Shown here in pieces: positions 8,521-16,113 of a DNA stretch of 34,077 nucleotides. A program made the translations under genes and the position numbers. The stretch's first letter is position 1. Each line of letters begins with the position of its first letter. A model generated the notes under the pieces. That model searched no databases. It was given only the letters and a program-made list of their open reading frames with translations, and had not been told where the DNA came from. The stretch comes from Candidatus Gastranaerophilales bacterium. Lineage in GTDB: Bacteria > Cyanobacteriota > Vampirovibrionia > Gastranaerophilales > Gastranaerophilaceae. Where the stretch lies: NCBI GenBank assembly GCA_944325585.1, contig CALVAS010000013.1, positions 1-34,077 of the forward strand, written 5' to 3'.

Positions 8521-9442
8521 AACCGAGTGATTTAATTTCTTTATTTACAAATTTTATGTTTGTGTTGAGAGTGGCACTGTTTTCAAGGGCAAGATTAAAG
8601 TATTTGAGGCTTTCATCTTTGTTTTTAAGCTGTTTTTGGATTTGCGCCATAATATAGAAAAGGTTTCCGCTTTTGCCGCATTTATCTATTGCTTCGGAAA
8701 TTTTTGCCTCTGCTTTTTCGTATTCATGTTCTGAGGCGAGAATTTTTGCATAAACAATGTATGCGTCAGCGTCTTTTGGATTGAGTTCAAGAGTTTTGTC
8801 CAGTTTTGCGAGTGCTTCCTCTGTTTTTCCGCATTCCCAGTCGATTACCGCAAGATTGTAGTATGCCCAGCTGTATGCCGGTGAAAGTTCAAGCACTTTG
8901 TTGAATTTTTCGTAAGCGGTTTGTATATCACCCATTTCTTTAAAAATATTCCCGATGTAAAAGTGGGCATAAATGTCTTGATCATTTAAATCAATTGTGT
9001 TTTGAAAATTCGTGACGGCTTCAACCAGATCACCTTTTTTAAGATAGCAAATGCCAAGGTTGAAGTAAGAATTTGAATCATCTTTATCTGTTTCAACAAC
9101 TTTATTAAAACAGGAAATTGCATTGTCGTATTCTTTTAATTCTGTTAAAACAAGTCCCAGATTGTAGGTTGCATCAATTTCCGCAGGTGAAATTTCAATT
9201 GATTTTAAGTATGCCTCTTTTGCTTCGTTGAATTTTTTTAGTTTTTCGTAGGCAATTCCTAAATTGTAAAATATTTCGCTGTCATCAGGAAAAGATTTTG
9301 CAAGGTACAAAAGATGTCCCAGAGCTTCTTCCGTGTAGCCCGTATCAAGCAGCAAAACCGCTAATTGGCGTCTTGCCTGATAGTTGTTGCGGTCATTTTG
9401 TAAAATTCCCTGTAGTTCTTCAATTTTTTCAGCTTTAGACAT
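8519..9442 (-). CDS. Tetratricopeptide repeat protein (307 aa)
   Basis: The protein is built almost entirely of tandem TPR units of about 34 residues. Signatures recur through the length, such as IFYNLGIAYEKLKKFNEAKEAY, ATYNLGLVLTELKEYDNAIS, SYFNLGICYLKKGDLVEAV and WAYYNLAVIDWECGKTEEA. There is no signal peptide or membrane segment, so it should be a cytoplasmic protein-protein interaction scaffold; the partner is unknown. It lies upstream of proS on the same strand. Transcription probably starts at the ATG itself: TTGATA, 17 bases, TATTAT, then 6 bases to the start codon, with no Shine-Dalgarno. Confidence 0.9.
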   Translation of the reverse strand: MSKAEKIEELQGILQNDRNNYQARRQLAVLLLDTGYTEEALGHLLYLAKSFPDDSEIFYNLGIAYEKLKKFNEAKEAYLKSIEISPAEIDATYNLGLVLTELKEYDNAISCFNKVVETDKDDSNSYFNLGICYLKKGDLVEAVTNFQNTIDLNDQDIYAHFYIGNIFKEMGDIQTAYEKFNKVLELSPAYSWAYYNLAVIDWECGKTEEALAKLDKTLELNPKDADAYIVYAKILASEHEYEKAEAKISEAIDKCGKSGNLFYIMAQIQKQLKNKDESLKYFNLALENSATLNTNIKFVNKEIKSLG

Positions 9443-9448
9443 AATTTG

Positions 9449-9477
9449 ATAATAACAATTTTTGCTGCTTGTATCAA
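9449..9477 (-). promoter_or_regulatory. Leaderless-type promoter of the TPR gene
   Basis: On the minus strand TTGATA (9472-9477), a 17-base spacer and TATTAT (9449-9454) form a good sigma-70 promoter. Only 6 bases separate the -10 from the ATG at 9442, so transcription should begin at or next to the start codon. Confidence 0.6.
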
Positions 9478-9508
9478 CTTTTTTACATTAATTCAACAGG
9501 CTTTACTA

Positions 9509-9537
9509 TTGCTTTTTTTTGATAAAAAGTTTAAAAT
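9509..9537 (+). promoter_or_regulatory. Promoter of the 9562 exported protein
   Basis: TTGCTT (9509-9514), a 17-base spacer and TAAAAT (9532-9537) are followed by a short leader with AAGGAG (9548-9553), 8 bases before the ATG. Unlike its divergent neighbour this gene has an ordinary leader. Confidence 0.6.
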
Positions 9538-9561
9538 AAATTTGAATAAGGAGAGGTTTTT

Positions 9562-10248
9562 ATGAAACTTAAGTTTTTATCTTTGATATTATCATTATGT
9601 TTGTTTGCATCAGCTGCTTTTGCAGGGCCTTTTAACGCAAACGCAAAAACAAAAAGGATTCCGGCGGGAACAAAATTTTCACTGGAACTTTTAGGGCCTG
9701 TAACTTCTGTTTCCGGACGTGCGGGCGGACAATTCTCGGCAATTCTTGTTAACGATCAGGCGGTTGGGGATGATGTAATTCTTCCTTCAGGTTCGCTTGT
9801 AAGAGGAACTGTAAGTAAGATTATCGAACCTAAAAGAATGTCAAAGGGCGCAATTTTATATCTTGATTTTGACCATGTTGTGACTCCTAACGGCAGACAG
9901 CTGCCTTTAACATTGTCTTTGACCGGTCGTGAGGATTTGACGGTTGACGGCGGTATCGTAAACGGACGCGGCTATGGTGAAGCATTCAGAAAAACAATGC
10001 GAAAAAGCGGAAATATTACTAAATCTGCAGTAAATTGGGGCAATGAAACCTTTGAAGATACAGCAGGAGGGTATTTAAGAATAATTACCGTTCCTGTATG
10101 TGCTATAGGCGGTGCAATAGGCAGTACAGGATATTTTGTTTATGATGCAATTGCAGATATGATTAGAAAAGGCGAACATGTGGATTTGAATACAGGCGAA
10201 GTTTTGAACGTAATTCTTGTAGAACCTGTTGATGTTCCGGTAATTTAA
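9562..10248 (+). CDS. Exported protein of unknown function, possible TrbI/VirB10-like barrel
   Basis: This is a 228-residue protein with a classic signal peptide (KLKFLSLILSLCLFASAAFAGP, cleavage predicted after AFA). The mature part reads IPAGTKFSLELLGPVTSV, then DDVILPSGSLVRGTVSKI and LDFDHVVTPNGRQLPL. The alternation of an IPAGT strand, an LPSGS/RGTV strand and a hydrophobic PNGRQ strand is reminiscent of the C-terminal beta-barrel of VirB10/TrbI proteins, but no secretion system is nearby and the resemblance is only by eye. A glycine-rich segment (VCAIGGAIGSTGYFVYDAI, about residue 180) could associate with a membrane. The gene has its own promoter, an AAGGAG Shine-Dalgarno and its own terminator, so it is probably monocistronic. 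Confidence 0.8.
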   Translation: MKLKFLSLILSLCLFASAAFAGPFNANAKTKRIPAGTKFSLELLGPVTSVSGRAGGQFSAILVNDQAVGDDVILPSGSLVRGTVSKIIEPKRMSKGAILYLDFDHVVTPNGRQLPLTLSLTGREDLTVDGGIVNGRGYGEAFRKTMRKSGNITKSAVNWGNETFEDTAGGYLRIITVPVCAIGGAIGSTGYFVYDAIADMIRKGEHVDLNTGEVLNVILVEPVDVPVI

Positions 10249-10273
10249 AAATGTTTTTATAACTTGTGTTTAA

Positions 10274-10302
10274 AAAAGAGACTCATTTTGTGAGTCTCTT
10301 TT
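10274..10302. terminator. Terminator between convergent genes
   Basis: A 12-bp perfect stem (AAAAGAGACTCA at 10274-10285 with TGAGTCTCTTTT at 10291-10302) has a 5-base loop and A/T tracts on both sides. It lies between the 9562 gene and the convergent CHASE2-GGDEF gene. Confidence 0.9.
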
Positions 10303-10355
10303 GGTCTCTATATAATTTCAATTTTGTCGGCAGACGCCGAATCTTATTCCTGAAT

Positions 10356-12149
10356 TTATTCTATTTTTCCGACCTGATTGCGTCCGTTGTTCTTTGCGTT
10401 ATAAAGCCGTTTGTCCGCGCAGTCAATAATATCTGATGCATTATCGCCGTCATAAGGATAAGTCGAAACCCCCAAACTTATTGTTACATGACTTTCTTTG
10501 TCATTGTTAAGTCGTATTTTGTTGTTTGCCACCCTCTCACATATTTTTTGCGCTGTTGTATAGGCTTCGGCTTTTCCTGTGTTAGGAAGAATTATACTCA
10601 TTTCTTCTCCGCCGTATCTGCAAACAATATCAGTTGCGCGGACATTTTTCTTTAATGTATGTGCAACCTGTCTTAAAACAGCGTCTCCTGCCTGATGTCC
10701 GAATGTATCATTAAATTTTTTGAAGAAATCAATATCCAAAATTATAAGCGAAAATTCTCTTTCGTAGCGTTTGCAATTTTCAACGGCCATTTTCATCTGT
10801 TCCTGAAAATATCTGTGGTTATACAAATCCGTAAGTCCGTCAGTTGTTGCAAGAATATACTGCTGTTCAAAATCGCGGGATTTAATAATGTATTTAACTA
10901 TAAATGCCGAAATAAAAGCAAGAAGTGACAAAATGAGCGGATAAATAACTTCTATCCATATGTTAAAATACTTCATCAAATAATAAGATGCGATAATATA
11001 AACAAAATAGATTGAAACAGAGGCAAATGATGCCGTAAATGCCGAACCTATGCGCATAACGCAAAAACCAATCAAAAGCGCCAGAATGATTCCGGAAAAT
11101 ATTGTAATTGCTTTGTCCGCTTTAACAATAAAGTTGTTGTCAAGAATATTGTTTACAAAATTTGCCTGAACTTCAACCCCCGGAACTGTTCTGCCCGTCG
11201 GAGTGGTTTTAATGTCAAAAAGTGCCGAAGCAGTTGTTCCGAAGTATATAATTTTATTTTTAAAGTCATAACCACTGTCTTTTGCCTCGCCGTTAATAAC
11301 TTTGATAAGTTTATACATCGGAATATGCTCATATGCCGTGTTGCTGCCGTACCAGTTTAAAATTGCGCTTCCGTCTTTATCAAGGTATATTTTTCTGTCT
11401 CCCAAAAGCAGATTTGCATTTTCGTCAATGATAAAATTATGTTTATCAATTTTATTTTTTTCAGTGGAGTTTATGGCATCAATTGCAACTTTTAACCCTA
11501 ATTGTGAATAGTATTTGTCCTGATATTTTACAAAGAGGGGCATCTTTCTTAAAATTCCGTCATCAGCGCGGGAAACGTTTATCATTCCGATGTTTTCGGT
11601 AGAATTTAAAATTCCCTCCAAAATTGCGCGGCAATTAGTAAATGTCAAATCTTCAAAACTTACATCAGAAAAGTTTTTAACATTTACTGAAAGGCTCTCA
11701 GGAAGTTTAGGCGGTTTGCGCAAATCCTCCGGCTGATTATCAAGATTCATTGCAGTATAAACATTTTTATATGTCTTCATTGCGTTCACAAGCGCTGCGT
11801 CCGCATTGTTTGAACTTTTCAGCGATTTTACAAACATAAGGTCAAATGCAATAATTTTCGGATCCTGACCTTCAAGATATTCAATAAGTTTTACATAAAC
11901 ATCCCGCGGCAGAGGCCATTCGCCGTAATGATCCAGAATATATTCATATGTTGCCTCATCAATTGCAACAATTACTATATCTTTATCCGCAGTTTTTGTT
12001 TGCGCATTAATCATTATATTCTGGCGCAAATCAAACGTACGGTTCTCAATCATGTCGATAAATGCATTAAAATTCGTGCTTTTTAAACTGAAAAATACGG
12101 CAATTACAAAAAGCACAAACCATATCGAGTATAATATTTTTTTTAACAT
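10356..12149 (-). CDS. CHASE2-GGDEF membrane diguanylate cyclase
   Basis: This 597-residue membrane receptor is predicted to make cyclic di-GMP. An N-terminal transmembrane helix (YSIWFVLFVIAVFF) leads to an extracytoplasmic CHASE2 sensor domain (about 30-330, with DIVIVAIDEATYEYI and KIIAFDLMFVKS). Three closely spaced membrane helices (about 345-420) follow, and then a GGDEF domain to the C-terminus (TDGLTDLYNHRYF, LDIDFFKKFNDTFGHQAGD). The signature is GGEEM rather than GG(D/E)EF; the last position is less critical than the first four. The RATD set upstream of it is a product-inhibition I-site (RxxD). The signal sensed is unknown. A 55-codon ORF ends 32 bases upstream on the same strand and may be its partner. 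Confidence 0.93.
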   Translation of the reverse strand: MLKKILYSIWFVLFVIAVFFSLKSTNFNAFIDMIENRTFDLRQNIMINAQTKTADKDIVIVAIDEATYEYILDHYGEWPLPRDVYVKLIEYLEGQDPKIIAFDLMFVKSLKSSNNADAALVNAMKTYKNVYTAMNLDNQPEDLRKPPKLPESLSVNVKNFSDVSFEDLTFTNCRAILEGILNSTENIGMINVSRADDGILRKMPLFVKYQDKYYSQLGLKVAIDAINSTEKNKIDKHNFIIDENANLLLGDRKIYLDKDGSAILNWYGSNTAYEHIPMYKLIKVINGEAKDSGYDFKNKIIYFGTTASALFDIKTTPTGRTVPGVEVQANFVNNILDNNFIVKADKAITIFSGIILALLIGFCVMRIGSAFTASFASVSIYFVYIIASYYLMKYFNIWIEVIYPLILSLLAFISAFIVKYIIKSRDFEQQYILATTDGLTDLYNHRYFQEQMKMAVENCKRYEREFSLIILDIDFFKKFNDTFGHQAGDAVLRQVAHTLKKNVRATDIVCRYGGEEMSIILPNTGKAEAYTTAQKICERVANNKIRLNNDKESHVTISLGVSTYPYDGDNASDIIDCADKRLYNAKNNGRNQVGKIE

Positions 12150-12181
12150 GCTCTACATCCCTGATTAAACTGAAATTAATA

Positions 12182-12349
12182 TTATTTCACCTTTTCAGTA
12201 TAATTGATGTTTGCGGTTTTGGCAACAAAATTTTTTACAATAAATTGTTTCTCAAGAATAAAATTATTTAACTTTAATATTTCGGTAGAATAAGCCAATT
12301 CGTCAGGGTTTTGTAAATATCTCAACAAACATTGTTCATGCAGATTCAT
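12182..12349 (-). CDS. Small hypothetical ORF (55 aa) upstream of the CHASE2-GGDEF gene
   Basis: An ATG-initiated 55-codon frame begins MNLHEQCLLRYLQNPDELAY and ends in KTANINYTEKVK. Composition is protein-like (balanced charge, amphipathic helices predicted) and the frame fills most of an otherwise empty 456-base gap. The ribosome-binding site is weak (AGG about 12 bases upstream). It is followed after 32 bases by the diguanylate cyclase in the same direction. A promoter-like TTGCCA-N17-TATACT (12197-12225, minus strand) lies inside it and could drive the cyclase separately. No family is recognised. It could be a chance frame, since A/T-rich DNA of this length often has one. Confidence 0.45.
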   Translation of the reverse strand: MNLHEQCLLRYLQNPDELAYSTEILKLNNFILEKQFIVKNFVAKTANINYTEKVK

Positions 12350-12515
12350 AAATTCGATTTACCTATAAAATGTGTACCAACCGTGTGTATTTTCATTATT
12401 TCAAATATTTATGAAAATAACATCAACCTTTTATATAATAGTTCTGATTTTTTCTCATATGTTTGCATGAATTTACACAGGAAGGGCTTTTGGGTAAATA
12501 AATATTAAAAAGGGC

Positions 12516-12542
12516 TTGCTTATTTTTATTTTGCATTATAAT
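12516..12542 (+). promoter_or_regulatory. Probable rpmE promoter; remainder of the 12350-12605 gap
   Basis: TTGCTT (12516-12521) and TATAAT (12537-12542) are separated by 15 bases, shorter than the usual 17, giving a leader of about 57 bases with AGAGG before the rpmE ATG. The rest of 12350-12605 is A/T-rich and shows no further gene or strong hairpin; I found no L31- or zinc-regulatory site that I could defend. Confidence 0.5.
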
Positions 12543-12605
12543 ATTGTAGTAGTCGAAATTAAATTATCAAGTTTGGAATCTTGAAAAACAGAAAGAGGTT
12601 AAAAA

Positions 12606-12809
12606 ATGAAACAAGGTATTCATCCGGATTATAAAAAAACAACAATCAAATGTGTTTGCGGTAACGAAATTGAAACGGGTTCTGTTGTAGACAACATCAC
12701 AGTTGAAATTTGCAACCACTGCCACCCGTTCTACACAGGACAACAAAAAATTCTTGACTCAGAAGGTCGTGTTGAAAGATTCAACAAACGTTACGGAAAA
12801 AAAGCATAA
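12606..12809 (+). CDS. rpmE: 50S ribosomal protein bL31, zinc-binding type
   Basis: This 67-residue ribosomal protein L31 is a large-subunit protein that bridges to the small-subunit head. It begins MKQGIHPDY as the family does. It carries the four-cysteine zinc set: CVC at residues 16-18, then CNHC at 36-39 in [15 protein letters not shown]. It is therefore the zinc-containing (C+) form rather than the zinc-independent paralogue. It has its own promoter, an AAGAGG ribosome-binding site and a strong terminator, so it is transcribed alone. Confidence 0.97.
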   Translation: MKQGIHPDYKKTTIKCVCGNEIETGSVVDNITVEICNHCHPFYTGQQKILDSEGRVERFNKRYGKKA

Positions 12810-12837
12810 GATTGTGTTTGTAACAAAAATTTTAAAT

Positions 12838-12873
12838 AATACCGCACCTTCAATCGGGTGTGGTATTATTTTG
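12838..12873 (+). terminator. rpmE terminator
   Basis: The stem AATACCGCACC (12838-12848) pairs with GGTGTGGTATT (12857-12867, one G-U pair) across an 8-base loop and is followed by ATTTTG. It ends 26 bases before the thyX start. Confidence 0.85.
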
Positions 12874-12898
12874 TAAAGATACAGGGGAGGATGATTTT

Positions 12899-13606
12899 AT
12901 GCAAGAGACGAACGAACCGGTTGTAAATTTAATTTCAAAGCCGGACAATATGTTAAAAACTGTTTATACGGCCTGTAGAACCTGTTACAGTGCCGATTAT
13001 CCGATAAATATTTATAATTCGACGGATGATAAAGAAAAAATGCTTAAACTTATTGAGCGTGTTATTTCATCCGGACATTATTCAACGATTGAGCATATTC
13101 AGGTAAGTTTTGCAATATCAAATGTTTCAAGGGCTTGCACCCACCAGCTTGTACGGCATCGCCACATGTCTTTTTCGCAAAAATCACAGAGATATGTAAA
13201 AGAAAAAGGCCAGTTTGATTATATAATTCCGCCGACTATTGAAAAGAATCCTGAATTAAAAGAAAAATTCGTGTCTTTTATGGGAAAAATTTCAGAGCAG
13301 TATCAGGAATTTGTGGACGCTGGTATTCCTGCGGAAGATGCAAGATTTGTTCTGCCGAATGCTGCGGCAAGCTCTCTTGTTGCAAGTTTAAATCTGCGCG
13401 AAATGATTCATCTGGCAAATTTACGTCTTTGTACTCGTGCGCAGTACGAAATCCGTACGCTGGTTAAAAAAATGTGTGAAGAACTTGTAAAAGAAGAACC
13501 ATGGCTTAAGCCTTATTTGGTGCCCAAATGCGAACGTTTGGGATTCTGTGATGAGGATAAATCCTGCGGACGAAAACCTACCAGAGAAGTTTTGTGCCTG
13601 AAATAA
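12899..13606 (+). CDS. thyX: Flavin-dependent thymidylate synthase ThyX
   Basis: This FAD-dependent enzyme converts dUMP to dTMP with methylenetetrahydrofolate and NADPH, producing tetrahydrofolate rather than dihydrofolate. The diagnostic ThyX motif RHRHMSFSQKSQRY (the RHR-x7-S signature) is present, preceded by HYSTIEHIQVSF and followed by the substrate-binding segment LNLREMIHLANLRLCTRAQYEIR. Length is 235 residues with the ATG at 12899, which has a strong GGGGAGG 7-8 bases upstream. An in-frame start at 12860 would lie inside the rpmE terminator and is rejected. The C-terminal CxxxxxCG segment is typical of many ThyX proteins. Confidence 0.96.
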   Translation: MQETNEPVVNLISKPDNMLKTVYTACRTCYSADYPINIYNSTDDKEKMLKLIERVISSGHYSTIEHIQVSFAISNVSRACTHQLVRHRHMSFSQKSQRYVKEKGQFDYIIPPTIEKNPELKEKFVSFMGKISEQYQEFVDAGIPAEDARFVLPNAAASSLVASLNLREMIHLANLRLCTRAQYEIRTLVKKMCEELVKEEPWLKPYLVPKCERLGFCDEDKSCGRKPTREVLCLK

Positions 13607-13626
13607 CTTATTAAAGAAAGTTGTTT

Positions 13627-14928
13627 ATGCCATTATTACTTAATCCGATAATTATAGCTGTTGTTTTGCTTTGCGTTTTATGTTTAAAGCGTGTGAATGT
13701 GCTTCTTGCGCTGCTGGTATCTGCGCTTGTTGCCGGTAAAGTGGCCGGTATGCACGCAGAGCAGATTATGAATGTTTTTATTCATGGAATGGGACAAAAC
13801 AGTGAAACGGCTTTGAGTTATATTTTGCTGGGCACTTTTGCGGCTGCAATGGCTCACACGGGGCTTGCGGATGTTCTTGCAAAAAGAATTTCGTTATTAA
13901 TCAAAAATAACAAATTCATGTTGCTTTTGATTTTGACTCTTTTAGCATGTGCATCTCAAAATTTAATACCTGTTCACATTGCCTTTATTCCTGTAATTAT
14001 TCCGCCGTTAATCGGATTAATGAATAAGTTGAAAATTGACAGACGTGCGGTTGCATGTTCTCTTGCCTTCGGGCTTGTAACTCCGTATATTGTGTTTCCT
14101 GCCGGATTCGGACTGATTTTTCAGCGGCTTTTAGCTGATAACATGACTTCAAACGGGTTAAAGGTTTCTGTGCCTGATGTGTGGCATTCAGTTTGGATTC
14201 TCGGGGTTGGATTGCTGTGCGGGCTTCTGTTTGCTGTTTTTGTATCCTACAGGAGGCCGCGGGAATATGAAAATATTCCTTTTCGCGAAGAAAGAAGGCG
14301 TTCTTTAAGATTTACCGGAAGCCATTATATAACCTTATTGGCTGCTTTTGCTACTCTGGCTGTTCAATTGTGGACAAAATCTCTGCCCCTTGGTGCGTTA
14401 ATCGGATTGACAGTAATTTTCGGCGCTAAAGCTATTAATCCTGAAAAGATGGATGGTTTAATAAATGAAGGCATTGGACTTATGGGCTATGTTGCCTTTG
14501 TAATGCTTGTTGCCGCAGGTTTTGCAGCCGTATTGAATTCGACAGGCGGAATTGATAATCTGGTAAATGCGCTTATTCCTTTTATGATGGGCTCAAAACT
14601 TTTAGCTTCTTTTTTAATGCTTCTTGTCGGATTATTCATAACTATCGGCATCGGAACTTCTTTTGGAACTATTCCGATTTTAGCGGTTTTGTTCGTTCCT
14701 GTGTTTATAAAACTCGGATTCAATCCTGCTGAGGCTATAGTTGTATTTGCAGCTTCTGCCGCATTGGGGGACGCAGGCTCACCTGCTTCAAGCACAACAC
14801 TCGGGCCGACAGCCGGATTAAACGTTGACGGTCAGCAAAATCACATTAAAGATACCTGCATACCGACTTTTTTGCATTATAACATTCCGCTTGTTATTTT
14901 TGCTCTGTTAGCGGTTATATTATTTTAA
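13627..14928 (+). CDS. Na+/H+ antiporter family (NhaC/YuiF-like) transporter
   Basis: This is a 433-residue, very hydrophobic protein with about eleven predicted membrane segments. It belongs to the ion-transporter superfamily proteins annotated as Na+/H+ antiporter family or putative amino-acid (histidine) transporters such as Bacillus YuiF. Recognisable parts are the N-terminal NPIIIAVVLLCVLCL, then LTLLACASQNLIPVHIAFIPVI, the unwound helix region IGIGTSFGTIPILAVLFVPV and ALGDAGSPASSTTLGPT. The ATG at 13627 is chosen over a TTG two codons upstream. It follows thyX by 20 bases and may be cotranscribed. Substrate cannot be told from sequence. Its stop is 7 bases from the stop of a small convergent ORF. 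Confidence 0.88.
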   Translation: MPLLLNPIIIAVVLLCVLCLKRVNVLLALLVSALVAGKVAGMHAEQIMNVFIHGMGQNSETALSYILLGTFAAAMAHTGLADVLAKRISLLIKNNKFMLLLILTLLACASQNLIPVHIAFIPVIIPPLIGLMNKLKIDRRAVACSLAFGLVTPYIVFPAGFGLIFQRLLADNMTSNGLKVSVPDVWHSVWILGVGLLCGLLFAVFVSYRRPREYENIPFREERRRSLRFTGSHYITLLAAFATLAVQLWTKSLPLGALIGLTVIFGAKAINPEKMDGLINEGIGLMGYVAFVMLVAAGFAAVLNSTGGIDNLVNALIPFMMGSKLLASFLMLLVGLFITIGIGTSFGTIPILAVLFVPVFIKLGFNPAEAIVVFAASAALGDAGSPASSTTLGPTAGLNVDGQQNHIKDTCIPTFLHYNIPLVIFALLAVILF

Positions 14929-14935
14929 GTCGATA

Positions 14936-15082
14936 TTATACTTTAGCGTGTTTGCGGGATTTTCGTAAGGTAGAATCTGTTTTTACAATGTTTACGAATG
15001 ATTTATTAAGTTCAGAACCCAGTTTTAATTCTTTGCGTATTGAGTTAATTCTTGTGCTATATTGTATTTTTGACATACTCAT
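14936..15082 (-). CDS. Small basic hypothetical ORF (48 aa) downstream of tRNA-Arg
   Basis: The frame reads MSMSKIQYSTRINSIRKELK and ends TLRKSRKHAKV, a basic, probably helical peptide. AAGAG lies a few bases before the ATG at 15082, and a second ATG at 15076 would give 46 residues. It lies downstream of the tRNA-Arg(CCU) gene on the same strand and fills the space up to the convergent antiporter gene. No homology is recognised. The composition (K/R-rich, no rare-codon oddity) favours a real small protein, but the evidence is modest. Confidence 0.45.
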   Translation of the reverse strand: MSMSKIQYSTRINSIRKELKLGSELNKSFVNIVKTDSTLRKSRKHAKV

Positions 15083-15110
15083 CTCTTTTTCATAAAGGGG
15101 TGGGGATAAT

Positions 15111-15184
15111 CGGCCCCGGCGCGATTCGAACGCGCGATCTTCGGTTTAGGAAACCGCTGCTCTATCCTGCTGAGCTACGAGGCC
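15111..15184 (-). tRNA. tRNA-Arg (CCU anticodon)
   Basis: A full cloverleaf can be drawn on the minus strand. The acceptor stem is GGCCTCG with CGGGGCC, the D-arm contains GCTCAGCAGGATAGAGC, and the anticodon loop TTCCTAA places CCU at 34-36. The T-arm is CGCGCGTTCGAATCGCGCC-like and the discriminator is G. CCA is not encoded. It reads AGG codons. Confidence 0.96.
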
Positions 15185-15253
15185 ATTAAGTCAGGAATTT
15201 CCTGACTCTGGTTTTTCAACCGGCTGTCAACCGATTTAATTTTAACATAAAAA

Positions 15254-15327
15254 TGTGCTTGACGGGAGTCGAACCCACGACCTTTTCCTTCGGAGGGAAA
15301 CGCTCTATCCAACTGAGCTACAAGCAC
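15254..15327 (-). tRNA. tRNA-Arg (CCG anticodon)
   Basis: Minus-strand cloverleaf with acceptor stem GTGCTTG/CAAGCAC, D-arm GCTCAGTTGGATAGAGC, anticodon stem TTTCC/GGAAA and loop CTCCGAA (anticodon CCG, reading CGG). The T-loop is GTTCGACTC and the discriminator A. It lies 69 bases upstream of the tRNA-Arg(CCU) gene, so the two are probably one transcript. No strong promoter of its own is seen. Confidence 0.96.
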
Positions 15328-15358
15328 ATATTTTGTGATATGTCTATTTTATCATAAT

Positions 15359-15391
15359 AAAAGAGCGGCTTAGAATCAAGTCCGCTCTTTT
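15359..15391 (-). terminator. lemA terminator
   Basis: The 10-bp stem AAAAGAGCGG (15359-15368) / CCGCTCTTTT (15382-15391) has a 13-base loop. In the minus direction it ends in CTCTTTTATTATG, just past the lemA stop and before the tRNA-Arg pair. Confidence 0.8.
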
Positions 15392-15414
15392 GGTCTATTG
15401 AATATGTTTGTTGC

Positions 15415-16050
15415 TTATTTGAAAAAATCCTGTGCATTAACTGCCTGACGTTCTTTTTCGTCTTCAACTTTAAAGAAAGGCATTTGTTTGAAGTTGAAGA
15501 TTGTTGCAATTATTGAGCTCGGGAAAAGTTCTGTTGCATTATTTAAGTCAAGAACCGCTGCGTTGTAAAATCTTCTTGCTGCAGCAATATGTTCTTCAAC
15601 TTCATTGTATGTCTGCATTGATTGTATCATTGTCTGGTCTGCTTTGATTTGAGGATAATTTTCCATGTTTACCATCAATTGACCCATTTGACGCTGAATT
15701 TCTCCGTCTAACTTTAATTTGCCTTCAATACTTCCGAGACTTGAATCAAGTTTCAGAGCTTGTGCACGTAATGCTGTAATATTTTCAAGCAAGCCTCTTT
15801 CGTGTTCCATAAATTTGTTTGCAATTGTCAAAATGTTCGGTATTAAATCGTAACGTTTTTTCAATTGCACATCAATACTTGCAAACGCTTCTTTAACCTT
15901 ATTTCGTTTTGAAACAAGCGAGTTGTACATCAAAATTATGATGAGCAAAATTACGCCTATTACGATAAGGCTGATTGTTCCTGTTGACATTGTCATTCCT
16001 GTTCCTCCTAATGTGTCGGCAAATTGTTTGCCGCTTACAACGTTATTCAT
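15415..16050 (-). CDS. lemA: LemA family protein
   Basis: A membrane-anchored LemA-family protein whose function is unknown. A single N-terminal transmembrane helix (ISLIVIGVILLIIILMYNSLV) is followed by the typical cytosolic or periplasmic helical bundle: KRNKVKEAFASIDVQLKKRYDLIPNI, then ENYPQIKADQTM and RRFYNAAVLDLNNATELFPSS. Two starts are possible. The one given has GAGAGGG 6 bases upstream and yields 211 residues. An internal ATG at 15996 has a stronger AGGAGG at good spacing and gives 193 residues, closer to the usual LemA length. It is 63 bases downstream of the LCP gene on the same strand and ends in a clear terminator. The TPM-domain partner often found beside lemA is absent. Confidence 0.93.
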   Translation of the reverse strand: MNNVVSGKQFADTLGGTGMTMSTGTISLIVIGVILLIIILMYNSLVSKRNKVKEAFASIDVQLKKRYDLIPNILTIANKFMEHERGLLENITALRAQALKLDSSLGSIEGKLKLDGEIQRQMGQLMVNMENYPQIKADQTMIQSMQTYNEVEEHIAAARRFYNAAVLDLNNATELFPSSIIATIFNFKQMPFFKVEDEKERQAVNAQDFFK

Positions 16051-16113
16051 CTTTAACCCTCTCTTATTTGTAATTGTGTTATATCATATCATATTTTTTA
16101 TTTGTTGTCTATA

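Noticed and set aside
12860-12898. Upstream thyX start at 12860
   Set aside because: It falls in the rpmE terminator, while the ATG at 12899 has a strong GGGGAGG ribosome-binding site.
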